From: Owenia fusiformis
Taxonomy: Eukaryota > Annelida > Polychaeta > Sabellida > Oweniidae
DNA length: 64,000 nucleotides
Assembly (NCBI GenBank): GCA_903813345.2
Contig: CAIIXF020000004.1
Location: 6,159,525 to 6,223,524, forward strand
Reading direction: 5' to 3'
This document shows, in pieces, positions 1-12,309 of the stretch. Position numbers and translations under genes: made by a program. The notes below the pieces were generated by a model that was given only the letters and a program-made list of their open reading frames with translations, was not told the DNA's origin and searched no databases. Position 1 is the first letter of the stretch; the number at the start of each line of letters is the position of its first letter.

Positions 1-1835
1 GTACATCTAATTCTTGATCGCACTGAAAGGATACTTTATCAAGATCATCTTTGAAGTCATTAATTAACAACTACTTTATAAATGTTTTAACTATATAAGG
101 AAGAAAATGAAAATTCAACATTAATAGGCTTTAACAAACAGACTCTCGGTTGCCAAACTTATGGAGTGTGGAGTAGGCAAATACATATTCAACTTTATAA
201 GGTTTTATTCTAGTTCTCAATGTGCCACGTAAGCTCTGAATTAGCCTTTGGGGAAATACTTATTTCTATTTGCAAAATGCTGTTAGAACATGCATGCCAT
301 TCATCATCTTCTTCAGAGAGAATTCTACTTTGTATCAAAATTACCAGAGCATAGTGTGACAATAGACACAAGCATAATGATTCCCGTTGACAACAACGTG
401 AAGGTATCCGAAGTAGATTCATTAGCGCATGCGCGCTATACATTAATATTAATTGATTCATGTACTTTTCGTTCACGTTTACATTGGGAAAAGCATTGCT
501 AGCTTAAACTCTCCAATATCTAGATCAACCTGAAAGAATCACGATTCTAAATACTATATTTTGTATTATTTAATATTAAATACACAATTCTCAGGACAAA
601 GGACAAATGGCAATTGCCATTAAATGTTGGTATGGCACATCATCATACAGTATATAAGTTACAATCGATGCCTAAACAAATCGTAATTAATTGATAATAA
701 GTCAAGGATGTCAATAACAATTTAAAACCTGTTGACCAATTGTATAAATAGGGGGCAGAAACTAGGAGGAAATCAATGGGCAATGGCATTTGAAGGGTCA
801 TTAGTCAAGAAGTAGGCAAGAGGTGTCAGTTTTACTTAATTGGACATTCATTCTTTGATGCTATATCGGTCGGATCAGCTTTCTAGGTTAGCATCATCAA
901 TTCAAAGAAATATTTTTTAATTATCTAATGAATGAATATCCTTTAATCTTCTTAATGAAGTGTCATTAATTCCAGTGGATTTGTTTAATGTTATCATCTC
1001 CTTGGTAACCGAAATGATATCACGCTAGCAGCCCTAATTATGACATTGCACCGTATAACTATCTTTGAACTTACTGGGAGACGTTTAAGGTTAACACAAT
1101 TGAAACTGTAACCTATTTACATCAAGGATTCTGATTCACGATTGAGATCTGTTATAAGTGGGTGAGGAACGCGACAATTCATAGTTAGGCTAATTATTGC
1201 CTCTCCTGGATGAGCAGACGCCTTCGTTTGACACTAGATTTTGACCATCGAGTGTCTGAATACCATAGGTCGAGCTGTCATGTTTTTATTGATGTGAACA
1301 CATTCCACATTTCTCGCATCCTTCTTAACGTGAAATAACAAGTTATAATGTTGGTGAATTTTTAGGCCAAGAATTAATTTGAAGCGATTCTACTAAATTC
1401 TTCCATCTTCCATTTTGTTGACGTTTGCTCCAGATCGATACACGTGATAGACCTTTCCAGTAAATCCTGCCACCTTTTGATAGATCAAAGAACCTGTGAT
1501 ATATTGGCTAGATTGATTATATCATTGGTTATTCTTTTTCAAAATTAGCAATAAGTTAATCCTATTTTTGCCTGGACAGATTGCTACCAACAGCCAATGA
1601 CATCATCAATCTAGCCAAAAATATCTTAGTTTTTTTCACCTACGAAAAGGTGGAAGGATTTACGAGAAAAGGTCTATTTGATGAATCAGTGACAAGGATT
1701 TCATTCTCTATTTTTTGTTTCAATCTTTTGAATGTGGTTTGGGCAATTCCTTTGGAAGTAAGAATTAAATAACATAACATTTCATTCCACTGGGGGAATT
1801 CCCTGTGAAGTAAGACACTGAATATTTTTTGAATT
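1..1835. repeat. Segmental duplication, copy A
   Basis: This stretch is repeated in direct orientation at 5447-7225 with near-identity by eye (point changes and small indels). The homology starts at base 1, so the left edge is unknown and may lie outside the window. Similarity fades around 1775-1840. Copy A has about 55 bp (roughly 413-468, including an alternating GCGCATGCGCGC tract) that copy B lacks. No convincing protein is encoded: the short ORFs inside differ between the copies. It could be a large unclassified repeat rather than a local duplication. Confidence 0.9.
1504..1618. repeat. Short inverted-repeat element within copy A
   Basis: The ends TTGGCTAGATTGAT and ATCAATCTAGCCAA are inverted, and the complementarity continues imperfectly through about 25 bp (ATATCATTGG against CCAATGACAT). 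The same structure is present at 6920-7034 in copy B. It is either a small MITE or a stem-loop belonging to the larger repeat. Confidence 0.6.
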
Positions 1836-3470
1836 AATATATTTACATCTAAATTCATATTAAGGCTCTTCAAAATCGCCAAAAACATAAGTTCGTTAAA
1901 ATAAACAAATGTAAGAATTCGTGAAATTGCTTACGCGAATTCAATTTTATTTTTTTATTAGTTTAAATTGCAATCACTTCTAGATCAGTGGCACATAGTT
2001 AAACTAGTGCAGCAGTTAAAAACATACAATACATATGTACAAGCACAATTCTATTTAAGCAGAACTAAAAACGTTTGCAACATAAGACATAAAAACAAAA
2101 CTAAAACATTTGCAATAAATTAACTTGTTGGTGCTACATATATGTTTTTGATTAAATACTATGAGCATGTATCAACAATATAACCTTGTTCTTGACCCAA
2201 GATGCATAGGCCGCATCCTCAAGCATCCATTCTAAACCATTATTGGGAATACATGTCTTAAAATAATTGTATTCCTGTGTTTCTGGCCTTTAAAATAATT
2301 CCATCGATTCATATATCCCATAGTAATGTTTAACAAGTATTTCCAAGTTAAAAATCATTTGCATATTTATCAAATCGCCTCCAATGAATCCAGTCAAAGA
2401 AAGATTTTTCTTTTCTTACTTCAATCAACAGATTGTGCCAATATGACACCCAATACTAAAGAACGATTTATTGATTTATTTTGTCTTCAAACAAATCGAA
2501 TCAAAGCCATAAAACAATAATGTTGCTAAACATACATGTTTTAATCGGAAACATCTGACCAGAAATGAAATATTTTGTTAATACAAATAAATTTTTTGTA
2601 ATAAATGGATAATATTATGTGAAAATTCACGTCGATAAAACTGCGAACATCAGCTTCTACGTGTATGTTTGGTCGAGGAATAAAGCGGATCTTTTGCAGA
2701 GAAAATCAATCAATTGAACCATATCCTGGCCTACATTTCGTTTTAAAATCGAGTTAACCAGTTCAAGGTTAATTACTTATCTGCCTTTCGTTCTGCCGTG
2801 CCATCATTCACGATAAATAGTAATAGGGACACGCTTACTATATGCTTAATGAAATCGTAATCGTATGAGGCAGAAATATAAAAGACAAACAAATTACCAG
2901 TACTGAAATTTTGAGATGAATTCAAACTTGATAAGACGTTTTACAAGATACACATCCATTTTCTTTAATTTCCAAACACATCTAACGCACTGAATGATAT
3001 CTAATTAAAATTGCCGGTCATTAATTGCATTCTTGACCGGCAATATGGACCACCACTATGACGTCACATATTGCTCAGCAGGTCAATATAGTAAAATGAA
3101 TGCCTTCTAAACTAGCACTAAAACCCCTAGAACTGGCCCGAGAAGGTGGTAATAATATAAATTAATGAATAGCAGGGTTACCAGAACATTTGAGGGCGGT
3201 GTATTTTGCGCTGGATAATATGGTAATATAATACTACTGTCGAGTAATTGACAGTAATGCTTAATAGAATGAAAATTAGGAAATTATTGTCTTCGAAAAT
3301 CTGATAGGCTTTTAAAATTATTGTTTGGAATAATGGAATTCGCTTCATTATGACCGCTTATGCTTCTCAATGGTCACTTTTCGATGAACATTTGTAATGT
3401 CTGAAACGAGAAGTAACACTAAACTAATACATCAAACGCCTTGTTTGTAATGATCCTCGATGACACGTTA
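1836..3470. other. Unassigned AT-rich DNA
   Basis: I see no supported gene. Small ORFs such as 2326-2520 lack recognisable motifs or paired splice sites. A perfect 9-bp hairpin, TTGCCGGTC (3011-3019) with GACCGGCAA (3035-3043), is the only clear structure. Confidence 0.5.
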
Positions 3471-3477
3471 CTACACA

Positions 3478-3790
3478 GTCTCAGCTGGAGTGGCTATTTA
3501 GCCCTTATTGCTCTGGAGTTGAGCATCGAACTCTCGAGCGGAGTGTCCTGGGTTGGACGATCGTTCTCAGGGTCGTTACATTGGTGTCTTATGTGTGATT
3601 TTTCCTCGTGTATCAGCGTGTCGTCCTTCAAGGGATGGTGTTATGACCCTCGAAAACAAGTTGCAACTACGGTCTCAGTGGCTATCTATCCTTCATGGCT
3701 CAGAGGTAGAGCATTGGATTCCGGAGTGAAAGGTTCGGGTTCGATCCCCGCAAAGGGCATATACCACGTCCAATGCATTCCTAAACTGTT
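3478..3790 (+). mobile_element. tRNA-derived SINE-like element with two tRNA-like modules
   Basis: At 3694-3765 there is a tRNA-like segment. It has an A-box-like TGGCTCAGAGGTAGAGC, with GCTC/GAGC able to form a D stem, and a B box GGGTTCGATCCCC with a proper T loop. The acceptor and anticodon stems do not pair well, so it is not an intact tRNA gene. About 190 bp upstream (3490-3570) a second, more decayed stretch repeats the order TGGCTAT, GAGTTGAGCAT, CGGAGTG, GGGTTGGACGA. This suggests a dimeric tRNA-headed SINE. The 134-codon ORF across it (3441-3845) looks incidental. Confidence 0.55.
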
Positions 3791-5080
3791 TTTAAAAGCT
3801 TGTCCAGTAACATGTTCCAAGAAAATTCTCCTTCGTGTTTTTTAATCGCAACTTGTTCACAAACTCGATTATTAAATCAATAGAATACTAATAAATATTG
3901 TTTGTCAATTTTTCTGTGGGTAATATGATATTTATGATAATCTCATTATCTTAGTGTATCCGGGATATTTTTTCTGTCAGGTCAATTCGACCCGAGTTGT
4001 ATATTACGCTTATAGAATATCGAAAAATTTAAAGGGAGTTACAAGTGCATTCAGTTCACCATTCCAACTCTTCCTCGATACATCTGGAGTATTTTTGCCC
4101 GATAACATTATCAGTGAGTATCGAGGACATCTATTGGTCATTTGGTCATCATTGTAAACCAGAGGGAGCCACCAAATCAGCACATTGTCATTGAATAAAA
4201 AAGTGGAAACAAATCATCGAATTACGAGTGCGTTAAGTACACTATATACATAACATGTTTAAGATCCGTGTCGGAGAATAATGCCTTTAAGCCTGCAAAT
4301 ATGTACAATGTCCTTGAAAGGAAATGGATTCTGCGTCGCCAAAGCAGCAATTTGTATTCGAGAAACGGTCGGAGACTTTGGCGACAGATGTGTTAGAAAG
4401 GATAACAACCAGTATATTCTGGTAATTGTCCATTAATAAGGTACATACGGCAATAACGACCAGAACCCCTGTCTATAAAAGTCCTTGCTAATCAGTCATT
4501 GTTTGACATTTGGGCATTGTTAATTAGCAATTCAACACCTAAAAATGTCTGGGCTGGGATAACACGATCCTATACTGAATTAGGAGCTTAATTTGATGTC
4601 GGCGGCCATCGGGAGTCAATTTAGTGTTTTGAAATAAAATTCATTGTGTAAAATATCAGTAACTGCTTCAGAGAGTCATTAACATGTTTTTGTGGACCGT
4701 ATTACAGCATTTCTGTCTTAAATTCCTCATTTTCTAGATTTTAATGAGAAAAATAAACCATTGAAACGACTTTAGATATTCCCCTACCACCCTGTGTTTT
4801 ACGTATACTCTTTAGTCTTTTTTCACTTGTGCTTACATATTATCTTTTTAACCTACTCGGTCATTAAGACGAATCCGTCATGGGATATGGGGAGATAATG
4901 GAAGTCTCATTAAATCCAGAGGCAAAGCTCATAAGCTTTTCTCGAAATATGAGAAGTGTCTGGATATCATCATGACACTTTCTGATATTAAAATAAAATT
5001 TCTAATTAATTCCCACATTGTTTTTCTAGTTTGTCAGGTTTGATACCCGAGGTTTGATATTTCGCGCCCAGGGGTATTAT
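3791..5080. other. Unassigned AT-rich DNA
   Basis: Nothing supportable seen. The 67-codon ORF at 3954-4157 has no motif and no convincing splice context. Confidence 0.4.
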
Positions 5081-5081
5081 A

Positions 5082-5442
5082 AAGGGCACCACCCTTCATG
5101 AGTTTATGGCAACCACCCTTCATGAGTAAAGTAACCTGATATATCATAAAGGACATCATCCTCTGTGAGTTAATGGCAACCACCCTTCATGAATTAAGTA
5201 ACCTGATATATCATAAAGGACATCATCCTCTGTGAGTTAATGGCAACCACCCTTCATGAGTAAAGTAACCTGATATATCATAAAGGACATCATCCTCTGT
5301 GAGTTAATGGCAACCACCCTTCATGAGTAAAGTAACCTGATATATCATAAAGGACATCATCCTCTGTGAGTTAATGGCAACCACCCTTCATGAGTTAAGT
5401 AACCTGATATATCATAAAGGACATCATCCTCTGTGAGTTAAT
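5082..5442. repeat. 67-bp minisatellite
   Basis: Five near-identical 67-bp units begin at 5107, 5174, 5241, 5308 and 5375. Each contains GGCAACCACCCTTCATGAG and CATAAAGGACATCATCCTC. A partial unit (ACCACCCTTCATGAG) precedes the first. The array ends where duplication copy B begins, so it may mark the duplication junction. Confidence 0.95.
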
Positions 5443-5446
5443 AACC

Positions 5447-7225
5447 GTACATCCAATTCTTGATCGCACTGAAAGGATACTTTATCAAGATCATCTTTGA
5501 AGTCATTAATTTACAACTACTTTATAAATGTTTTAACTATATAAGGAAGAAAATGAAAATTCAACATTAATAGGCTTTAACAAACAGACTCTCGGTTGCC
5601 AAACTTATGGAGTGTGGAGTAGGCAAATACATATTCAACTTTATAAGGTTTTATTCTAGTTCTCAATGTGCCACGTAAGCTCTGAATTAGCCTTTGGGGA
5701 AAAACTTATTTCTATTTGCAAAATGCTGTTAGAACATGCATGCCATTCATCATCTTCTTCAGAAAGAATTCTACTTTGTATCAAAATTACCAGCGTAGTA
5801 TGGCAACAGACACGAGCATAATGATTCCCGTTGACACCAACGTGAAGTTATCCGAAGTACGTTCACGGTTACATTGGGAAAAGCATTGCTAGCTTAAACT
5901 CTCTAATATCTAGAACAACCTGAAAGAATCACTTTTCTAAATACTATATTTTGTATTATTTAATATTAAATACACAATTCTCAGGACAAATGGCAATTGC
6001 CATGATAAGTTGATTGGTATGGCACATCATCATACAGTATATAAGTTACAATCGATGCCTAAAACATTCGTCTGGACAAATCGTAATTAATTGATAATAA
6101 GGATGTCAATACCAATTTAAAACCTGTTGACCAAAATTAAATCTATAAATGTATAAATAGGGGGCAGAAACTAGGAGGAAATCAATGGGCAATAGCATTT
6201 GAAGGGTCATTAGTCAAGTAGTAGGCAAGCGTTGTCAGTTTTACTTTAATTGGGCATTCATTCTTTGATGCTATATCGGTCGGATCAGCTTTCTAGGTTA
6301 GCATCATCAATTCAAAGAAATGTTTTTTAATTATCTAATGAATGAATATCCTTTAATCTTCTTAATGAAGTGTCATTAATTCCAGTGGATTTGTTTAATG
6401 TTATCATCTCCTTGGTAACCGAAATGATATCTCGCTAGCAGCCCTAATTATGACATTGCACCGTATAACTATCTTTGAACTTACTGGGAGACGTTTAAGG
6501 TTAACACGATTGAAACTGTAACCTATTTACATCAAGGATTCTGATTCACGATTGAGATCTGTTATAAGTGGGTGAGAAACGCGACAATTCATAGTTAGGC
6601 TAATTATTGCCTCTCCTGGATGAGCAGATGCCTTCGTTTGACACTAGATTTTGATCATCGGGTGTCTGAATACCATAGGCCGAGCTGTCATGCTTTTATT
6701 GATGTGAACACATTCCACATTCCACATTCCACATTTCGTGAAATAACAAGTTATAATGTTGGTGAATTTATAGGCCAAGAATTAACATTTAGCATTCGAA
6801 GCGATTTTACTAAATTCTAGATCTTCCATTTTGTTGACGTTTGCTCCAGATCGATACATGTGATAGACCTTTCCAGTAAATCCTGCCACCTTTTGATAGA
6901 TCAAAGAACCTGTGATATATTGGCTAGATTGATTATATCATTGGTTATTCTTTTTCAAAATTAGCAATAAGTTAATCTTATTTTTGCCTGGACAGATTGC
7001 TACCAACAGCCAATGACATCATTAATCTAGCCAAAAATATCCTTGTTTCTTTAACCTACGAAAAGGTGGGCCGATTTACTAGAAATGTCTATTAGATCAT
7101 CAGTGACGAGGATTTCATTCTCTATTTTTCATGATGTTTCAATCTTTTGAATACATCGGAAATTCTTCTTGTTTTGGAGAATTTCCTGTGACGTTAACAA
7201 CTGAATATATTTTTGAAGTGAACTC
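5447..7225. repeat. Segmental duplication, copy B
   Basis: Direct repeat of 1-1835 at an offset of about 5446. Compared with copy A it has a tripled CATTCCACAT motif (6712-6735) and lacks the 55-bp GCGCATGCGC-containing segment. The right end degrades into tandem GGAATTCCCTGTGAAGTAAG-like units that continue on both sides of the transposon at 7261. Confidence 0.9.
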
Positions 7226-7260
7226 GATCTAAAATTTTCTTACTCTGGGAATTCCCTATA

Positions 7261-8259
7261 CAGGGCGTATCAAAAAATGCAACAAGTGGTTATCTCCTAG
7301 AATCACAAAACTTGTGATGACTACATCAATTTCATTCAATGTACCATAAAGCTAAGTCCCTCCTCTATGCAATGATATGTCATTCATTCACATATGGTCA
7401 TGGGTTGGGGGAATAATCCTTCCGTTTGTACATACAGTTGGTCAAAATCGGCTCTTGACCAAGTTTCAGATATGGCAAAAATCAGTGCAAGGGCTAAGTG
7501 CCAATGGAAGTTCTCCTGACTTTAATTGTTGTTACTTTTTCTTTTGGAGCTATCTCAGGAGCACCTGTGCTCACAATTCCTCCACCAGATATTGCAAAAC
7601 TTCGAGAAAGAATTGCCCATGGGCTGCTTTTCTCCGCTTTATTTAACCCACAGATGACTCAGGGCTGAACCATGCATCACGTGGAGATATGAGCGCATCT
7701 TTATTTGCAAAGACGTGATGGCAATTTGGAGGGGTATAGGATATATTCGTGCAAGAATATGAGTATGAACACTTTACTGTCTATGCCACACCTGTCACAT
7801 CTTTTTTCAATAGCCCTTATGTCCCATGCATGTCTTTTGCAATGTTTAAAACTTGCGTCCAAGCTGAATTTTGCCCCACTTCGCGAAATTAATGATTATT
7901 CAGCCAGCCATGACTTCCTGTGAATGAATGACATTCCATTGCAAAGAGGAGTAATTTGGCCTTTTGGTACATTGAATGAAAAGGATGCAGTCATCATTGG
8001 TTTTATGTTTTCTTCCAATATTACATTGGGCCCCGTACACTGACTTTCGCGATGTATATAAATTGGTCCCTAGCTAATTTTGGTCCACTTTGCAAAAGGA
8101 ATGATTTCTCGCCCAACCATGACCCAATATCAACAAATGATATACCATTATAAAGAGGAGACACATGACTTTATGGTACATTGAATGGATTCAATGCTGT
8201 TATCACTGGTTTTGTGCTTTACCAGATAACACTATGTTGCGTTTTTTTGATACGCATTG
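7261..8259. mobile_element. 999-bp foldback DNA transposon (TA target duplication, Tc1/mariner-like)
   Basis: The ends CAGGGCGTATCAAAAAATGC and GTTTTTTTGATACGCATTG are inverted and flanked by TA on both sides. Joining the flanks gives GGAATTCCC-TA-AAGTAAG, which matches the neighbouring repeat unit GGAATTCCTTGTGAAGTAAG, so the empty site is recognisable. The left arm (about 7280-7440, with CAATGTACCATAAAG and CATTCATTCACATATGG) reappears inverted twice on the right (about 7890-8015 and 8110-8245). No transposase is encoded: the ORFs at 7377 and 7705 are arm-derived. Confidence 0.85.
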
Positions 8260-9590
8260 TAAAGTAAGTGATTAAAGGAATTCGATCTAAATTCTCCTAC
8301 TTCACAGGGAATTCCTTGTGAAGTAAGTAGCTGAATATATTTTTAAGTGAATTCGACCTACATACATGTACTTCATCTAACTCGAGGTATTACCTATATA
8401 TAACAGCTATGATCATGAATTAAAATATTATCTTTTCTTTTTCCTTATATTACTCTTCACGGACATGGGATGAGCAGTGCTTAACATCATCGCTTACCTC
8501 ACGACGGTAATCGAACCTGTACCATATTTCTATTAGGGATATACTTACCACCCATGGCCTTAATTATGAAACAATAAATCTAGCGAAGTACTTTTTTCAA
8601 TTATTTTCTCTATTAAACCCTGGCCAGCTTTATAAATATTTAAATATAATTTAGAAGCAATTAATCAGTTATAATAAATCGCAAAGCGTCTATACCAAAT
8701 GCATTATTTGCAGGTATAGACGGATTTACGACACTTCTTTCAATGACCGCTATCGTTAATAGCTCCCATTGGAATATGCGCAAGTAGGAGTAGATGCACT
8801 CTAAAACGAATGGCGCTTTGAAAAATTCTAACTGCACATATCCGACTTGTTTGATTTCCTCAGATATCGACCAATCAGATTGGCCTGGACGTTTTTCGAA
8901 AATTTTGATGAAAGTCCATGTTAATCAGTCGAAAAAAATAGAAAATCTCCGTTGGATTTTTCAAAATCGCAAACAAATGAAAATGTTGAAGTGTGACAAC
9001 ATACGATTTGTATAACGGTTTTGGATGCTCAGGGTTTGTTCTTTATGATTGAATGATCCCTATATTGCATTTCAAACTGTGTTGTTTACTATTTTTTGTT
9101 TTCCATCTTTGGGCTCTAGTGTTTACGTATTTATTGTTATCGTCTAGAATGGAATGTATTTTCGGAGGAATGAAGACTGATAAAAACAACGATATGATAA
9201 TAACTTGTAATACCATAAACTATTCTTTCACTTTCTATATGTTTTTTATCTTTCCCATTACATAAAGTATTTCCGTATGTTTTAAATGCATATGAAAAAT
9301 GCATGTATCATAACATTTTATCAGTAGGTGATCTTTATGAGCTTTTTTTACCAGTCTAGTGAACAATTTACTGGGAAACATAATCCTTTCTACAATATTG
9401 CATTCTGAATACTTTTTTTCGTTTGCAATATTAATACAATATTGCACTTGATCCCTACACTTTCTTTTGATGCTATTTTTGTAGATTAATAAACTTAATC
9501 TCAGATATCAAGCCTATGAAGCTAATATTACAATGCTTTTCATAATCATTTGTATACTACAATTAGGAATCAACATCTGATCGCTCATAA
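8260..9590. other. Unassigned DNA with one hairpin
   Basis: 8280-8385 continues the GGAATTCC/GAAGTAAG repeat units that flank the transposon. A 10-bp hairpin, CGTCTATACC (8687-8696) with GGTATAGACG (8713-8722), follows. The stretch at 8505-8545 on the minus strand carries GGTTCGATTACCG, a B-box-like motif without a partner A box. No gene supported. Confidence 0.4.
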
Positions 9591-9592
9591 TG

Positions 9593-9706
9593 GATATCAT
9601 ACACCCCCGTTCATAAGTTTGGCAATCGTAAGTCCCCATTTGATATTATACCTACACCCCCGTTCATAAGTTTGGAAATCGTAAGTCGCCATTGGATATT
9701 TTAAGG
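9593..9706. repeat. Two 53-bp tandem units resembling transposon termini
   Basis: TACACCCCCGTTCATAAGTTTGG occurs at 9600 and again at 9653, each followed by an AATCGTAAGTCSCCATT-type tail. The motif resembles the single ends at 35075 (TACACCCCCCTCCTTAAG) and 39135 (TACACTCCCCTCCATAAG), so these are probably solo or rearranged ends of one TIR family. Confidence 0.55.
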
Positions 9707-9864
9707 CCTGTTTGTTTTGACATGTCCTTTCTCTAATATGACGTGGGAAATTTACTTTGAAATGTTCAAATCACCAAATATAAGCCAGAGTTTTACATAT
9801 GGTCCTAAATGGGCCTTCCCGTTGCTAAATTCTCCGAGGGAAGTTTATGCAGACCAAACCTTAT

Positions 9865-10300
9865 CACTGGTGATCCGCTCGATCACGCTGGTTTCGGTAA
9901 CAAAATGTTGGATCATCGAAGGTATGATTTTTCTTTTCTCCCAATTTACGTGTCGTAGGCAGAATCCCCACGGCGTTTTTTCTCACAAACATGTATCAGT
10001 ATCATATATTTTAGAAAATGTACATGTTTGCGAAAAATAGCCCAGAAGACAACAGAATCGTCGATTTAATTTCTCAATTAAGTTACAGAAACAATTTGGG
10101 TTAAAAGTGCAAATCTTAACTGTTTTTCGAAATACCGTTCTTCTGAACTATTTGTTCGCAAATGTGTACATTTTCTTAAACATATGTCGTGAGAATTCTG
10201 CCTACAAGGTGTGAAATAAGGAAAAAAGAAAAATCGTAGCTTCGATGTTCCGACATGTTGTTACCGAAACGAACCAGCATAATCGAGTGGACCACCAATG
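9865..10300. mobile_element. Long-armed MITE, family 1, copy 1
   Basis: CACTGGTGATCCGCTCGATC at the left pairs with the reverse complement of GAGTGGACCACCAATG at the right. The inverted arms extend about 150 bp (GGTTTCGGTAACA, CATCGAAG, GATTTTTCTTTT, TGTAGGCAGAAT, AAATGTACA). The ORF at 9717-10040 runs into it and is not coding. A second copy is at 44749-45312. Confidence 0.8.
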
Positions 10301-11250
10301 CATATAACAAATCGCTTTATTCTTATGCAACGATACTTCTGACCACGTGACATCCCATAACTTCCGGTTAATGACAGTAATTACATATGGCGATTTTCAA
10401 TAAAACAAACGTGGGGGGGGGAGATCTGATTCTCGATTCTCAAGAAAATAGTCTTTGACATTATCACGGGTGTTAAAACACGTAATAAGCACATGCTTTG
10501 AGGATCCGCGTTGTTTGAACCTACCGCCGAGCACACTTATACATTAAGACCCGTTACACAGTCATGATACCGCCGAGCAAGCTCATTGCATCTTCGGGTC
10601 TGCTTTACCCCCGTGATTATATTTATTTTGTATCGTGAAATATATAAAGAGCTATTATTTGTAGCGGATCAATCGAAATGAAATACAGTACTTCCAAAAA
10701 AATTGTTTTGGATATTATAAATATGTCAACTGGATTTTAACAAATAGCATTTACATTACTAGGAAAACTATTTGATTGCTGGAACTCAATTTTTATAAAA
10801 AATACAACTATTTATTAACGATAAATCAATCTTTGTGAAAGAGAATAATGATTGTTCCATTAGTACCGCAATGTTACCTCGACCATGCGAGCTAATTTAC
10901 GAGGTCGTAGAAGAGCCTTGGCTAAGAGCACTAGAAAAGAGATAAAATTGTTTCTTTTTTTCTTTAGGTATTTTAAGCGGTAGCTAGGTGAGAATGACCG
11001 ATCTTGCTTTAAGTGTCTGATATCTTGATCGAGCGAGTAAATTCTCAAGTTAATTCGTTACATGGATTCAGTTCTATATTTTAAAGACCAGTATCTGTAA
11101 TTCGGATGCTATTTCTTCCTCAATATGTTAATCCATATTCAAATCCATATCCAAATGCATTGGGGTTCAATAATTACAGTGCCATTATTGGGAAAAGAGT
11201 GTCGTCATGCCATCACATATAGTGCATTGTGAAAACAAAGAGAACAGTTA
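10301..11250. other. Unassigned AT-rich DNA
   Basis: Contains a short poly-G run (10412-10421). No supportable gene or element. Confidence 0.4.
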
Positions 11251-11637
11251 GCCCATGGCCAGAGGGGGAGAAACACCAAGGTTCAAAGATGACATACGCT
11301 TATAATGTAAATCTGTATTGAGATGACATCGTCGCTGATTGGTCAAAAGTCGACAAACAAATGACGTCATCAATGGCGGTTTCAAAATTTTCGAAATACG
11401 CTTCGAATAATATTATGTTCATATCTGACGCATAAACCAATATCATAGCTTCTCATTTCACATCAACATAAAGAAAGGTGTACGGAATATGCCTATATCC
11501 ATTAAAACATCCCATCGAAGTGTAGTATTTGATAACTAGCCGATGAAAATTCGAACGAACGAAGGTGGTAAGCAAGAGAGGTTATTATGTCTGTCATCTT
11601 TAAACTCTGGGGCTTTCCCTCCTCTTGCCCATGGCCA
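11251..11637. mobile_element. MITE, family 2, copy 1
   Basis: The left end (CCAGAGGGGGAGAAACACC, then GGTTCAAAGATGACATACG) is imperfectly inverted at the right (CATCTTTAAACTCTGGGGC, then TTTCCCTCCTCTTG). The internal sequence AATCTGTATTGAGATGACAT plus CGTCGCTGATTGG recurs inverted in the element at 17313-17542. It is non-coding. Confidence 0.7.
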
Positions 11638-12309
11638 GGAGTGTTAGGATATTTGAATTCCAATAAAGTAACGCGTCTTAATCTGTATTGGGTTTAAAAG
11701 CATTCATGCAAGTACTAACCCATCCTCATAATGTACAAGGGCTCTACCATCATGCAGTATAAATGGTTTTAAATTTTCAATAAAGATCGAATAATATAGG
11801 GTCCCCATTTCTAAAATAATGAATACCAATTTCACCATCAATCTATCGAACACCATTAACTGTATTTATAAATCAAGGGTTTAAAATGAAATCTCCTATC
11901 TAATGTATGAATACATTGCCTCAACAAATATGGAAAAAACTGTCGATGTCCGAGCAACAAAATTATAAGCAACAGTTCCAAACCAAATATTTGAACAAAA
12001 ATAAGACATATATCTTGATCTGTTATTAATAATGTTACAGCGGTGAGATGATAACGCTAACTGATACTTATGAAATATATATCTACCGATACAGTTCATG
12101 TTGATACATCTGCGAAACTATATCCGCAATAGACAGTGTGTGAAGAAGTTGTTTGCATTATTAAGTCACAATAGGCCTTCTTCGTGAGGATGATACATAG
12201 AGCCACACAGTGTTTCATGTAGACTGTCAGGTCTATTATATTTGAATAACAATCCGAGGGAGTTCGACTGTAACTATATCTGCATCGACCTGAGAGTTTC
12301 TCCAAAGTC
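11638..12309. other. Unassigned AT-rich DNA
   Basis: No supportable gene. The ORFs at 11896-12317 have no motif and lie beside the 145-bp array. Confidence 0.4.

Noticed and set aside
3694-3765. Functional tRNA gene
   Set aside because: The A and B boxes are good, but the acceptor and anticodon stems do not pair. It is better explained as a SINE head or pseudo-tRNA.
3441-3845. 134-codon protein gene
   Set aside because: It overlaps the tRNA-like modules, and the peptide has no domain or conservation signal I can see.
1-7225. The 1.8-kb direct repeats as LTRs of a retrotransposon
   Set aside because: There is no TG..CA end structure that I can define, and no gag, protease, reverse transcriptase or integrase motif in the intervening 3.6 kb.
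8500-8545. Minus-strand tRNA or SINE head
   Set aside because: Only a B-box-like motif was found. No A box at a suitable distance and no foldable arms.
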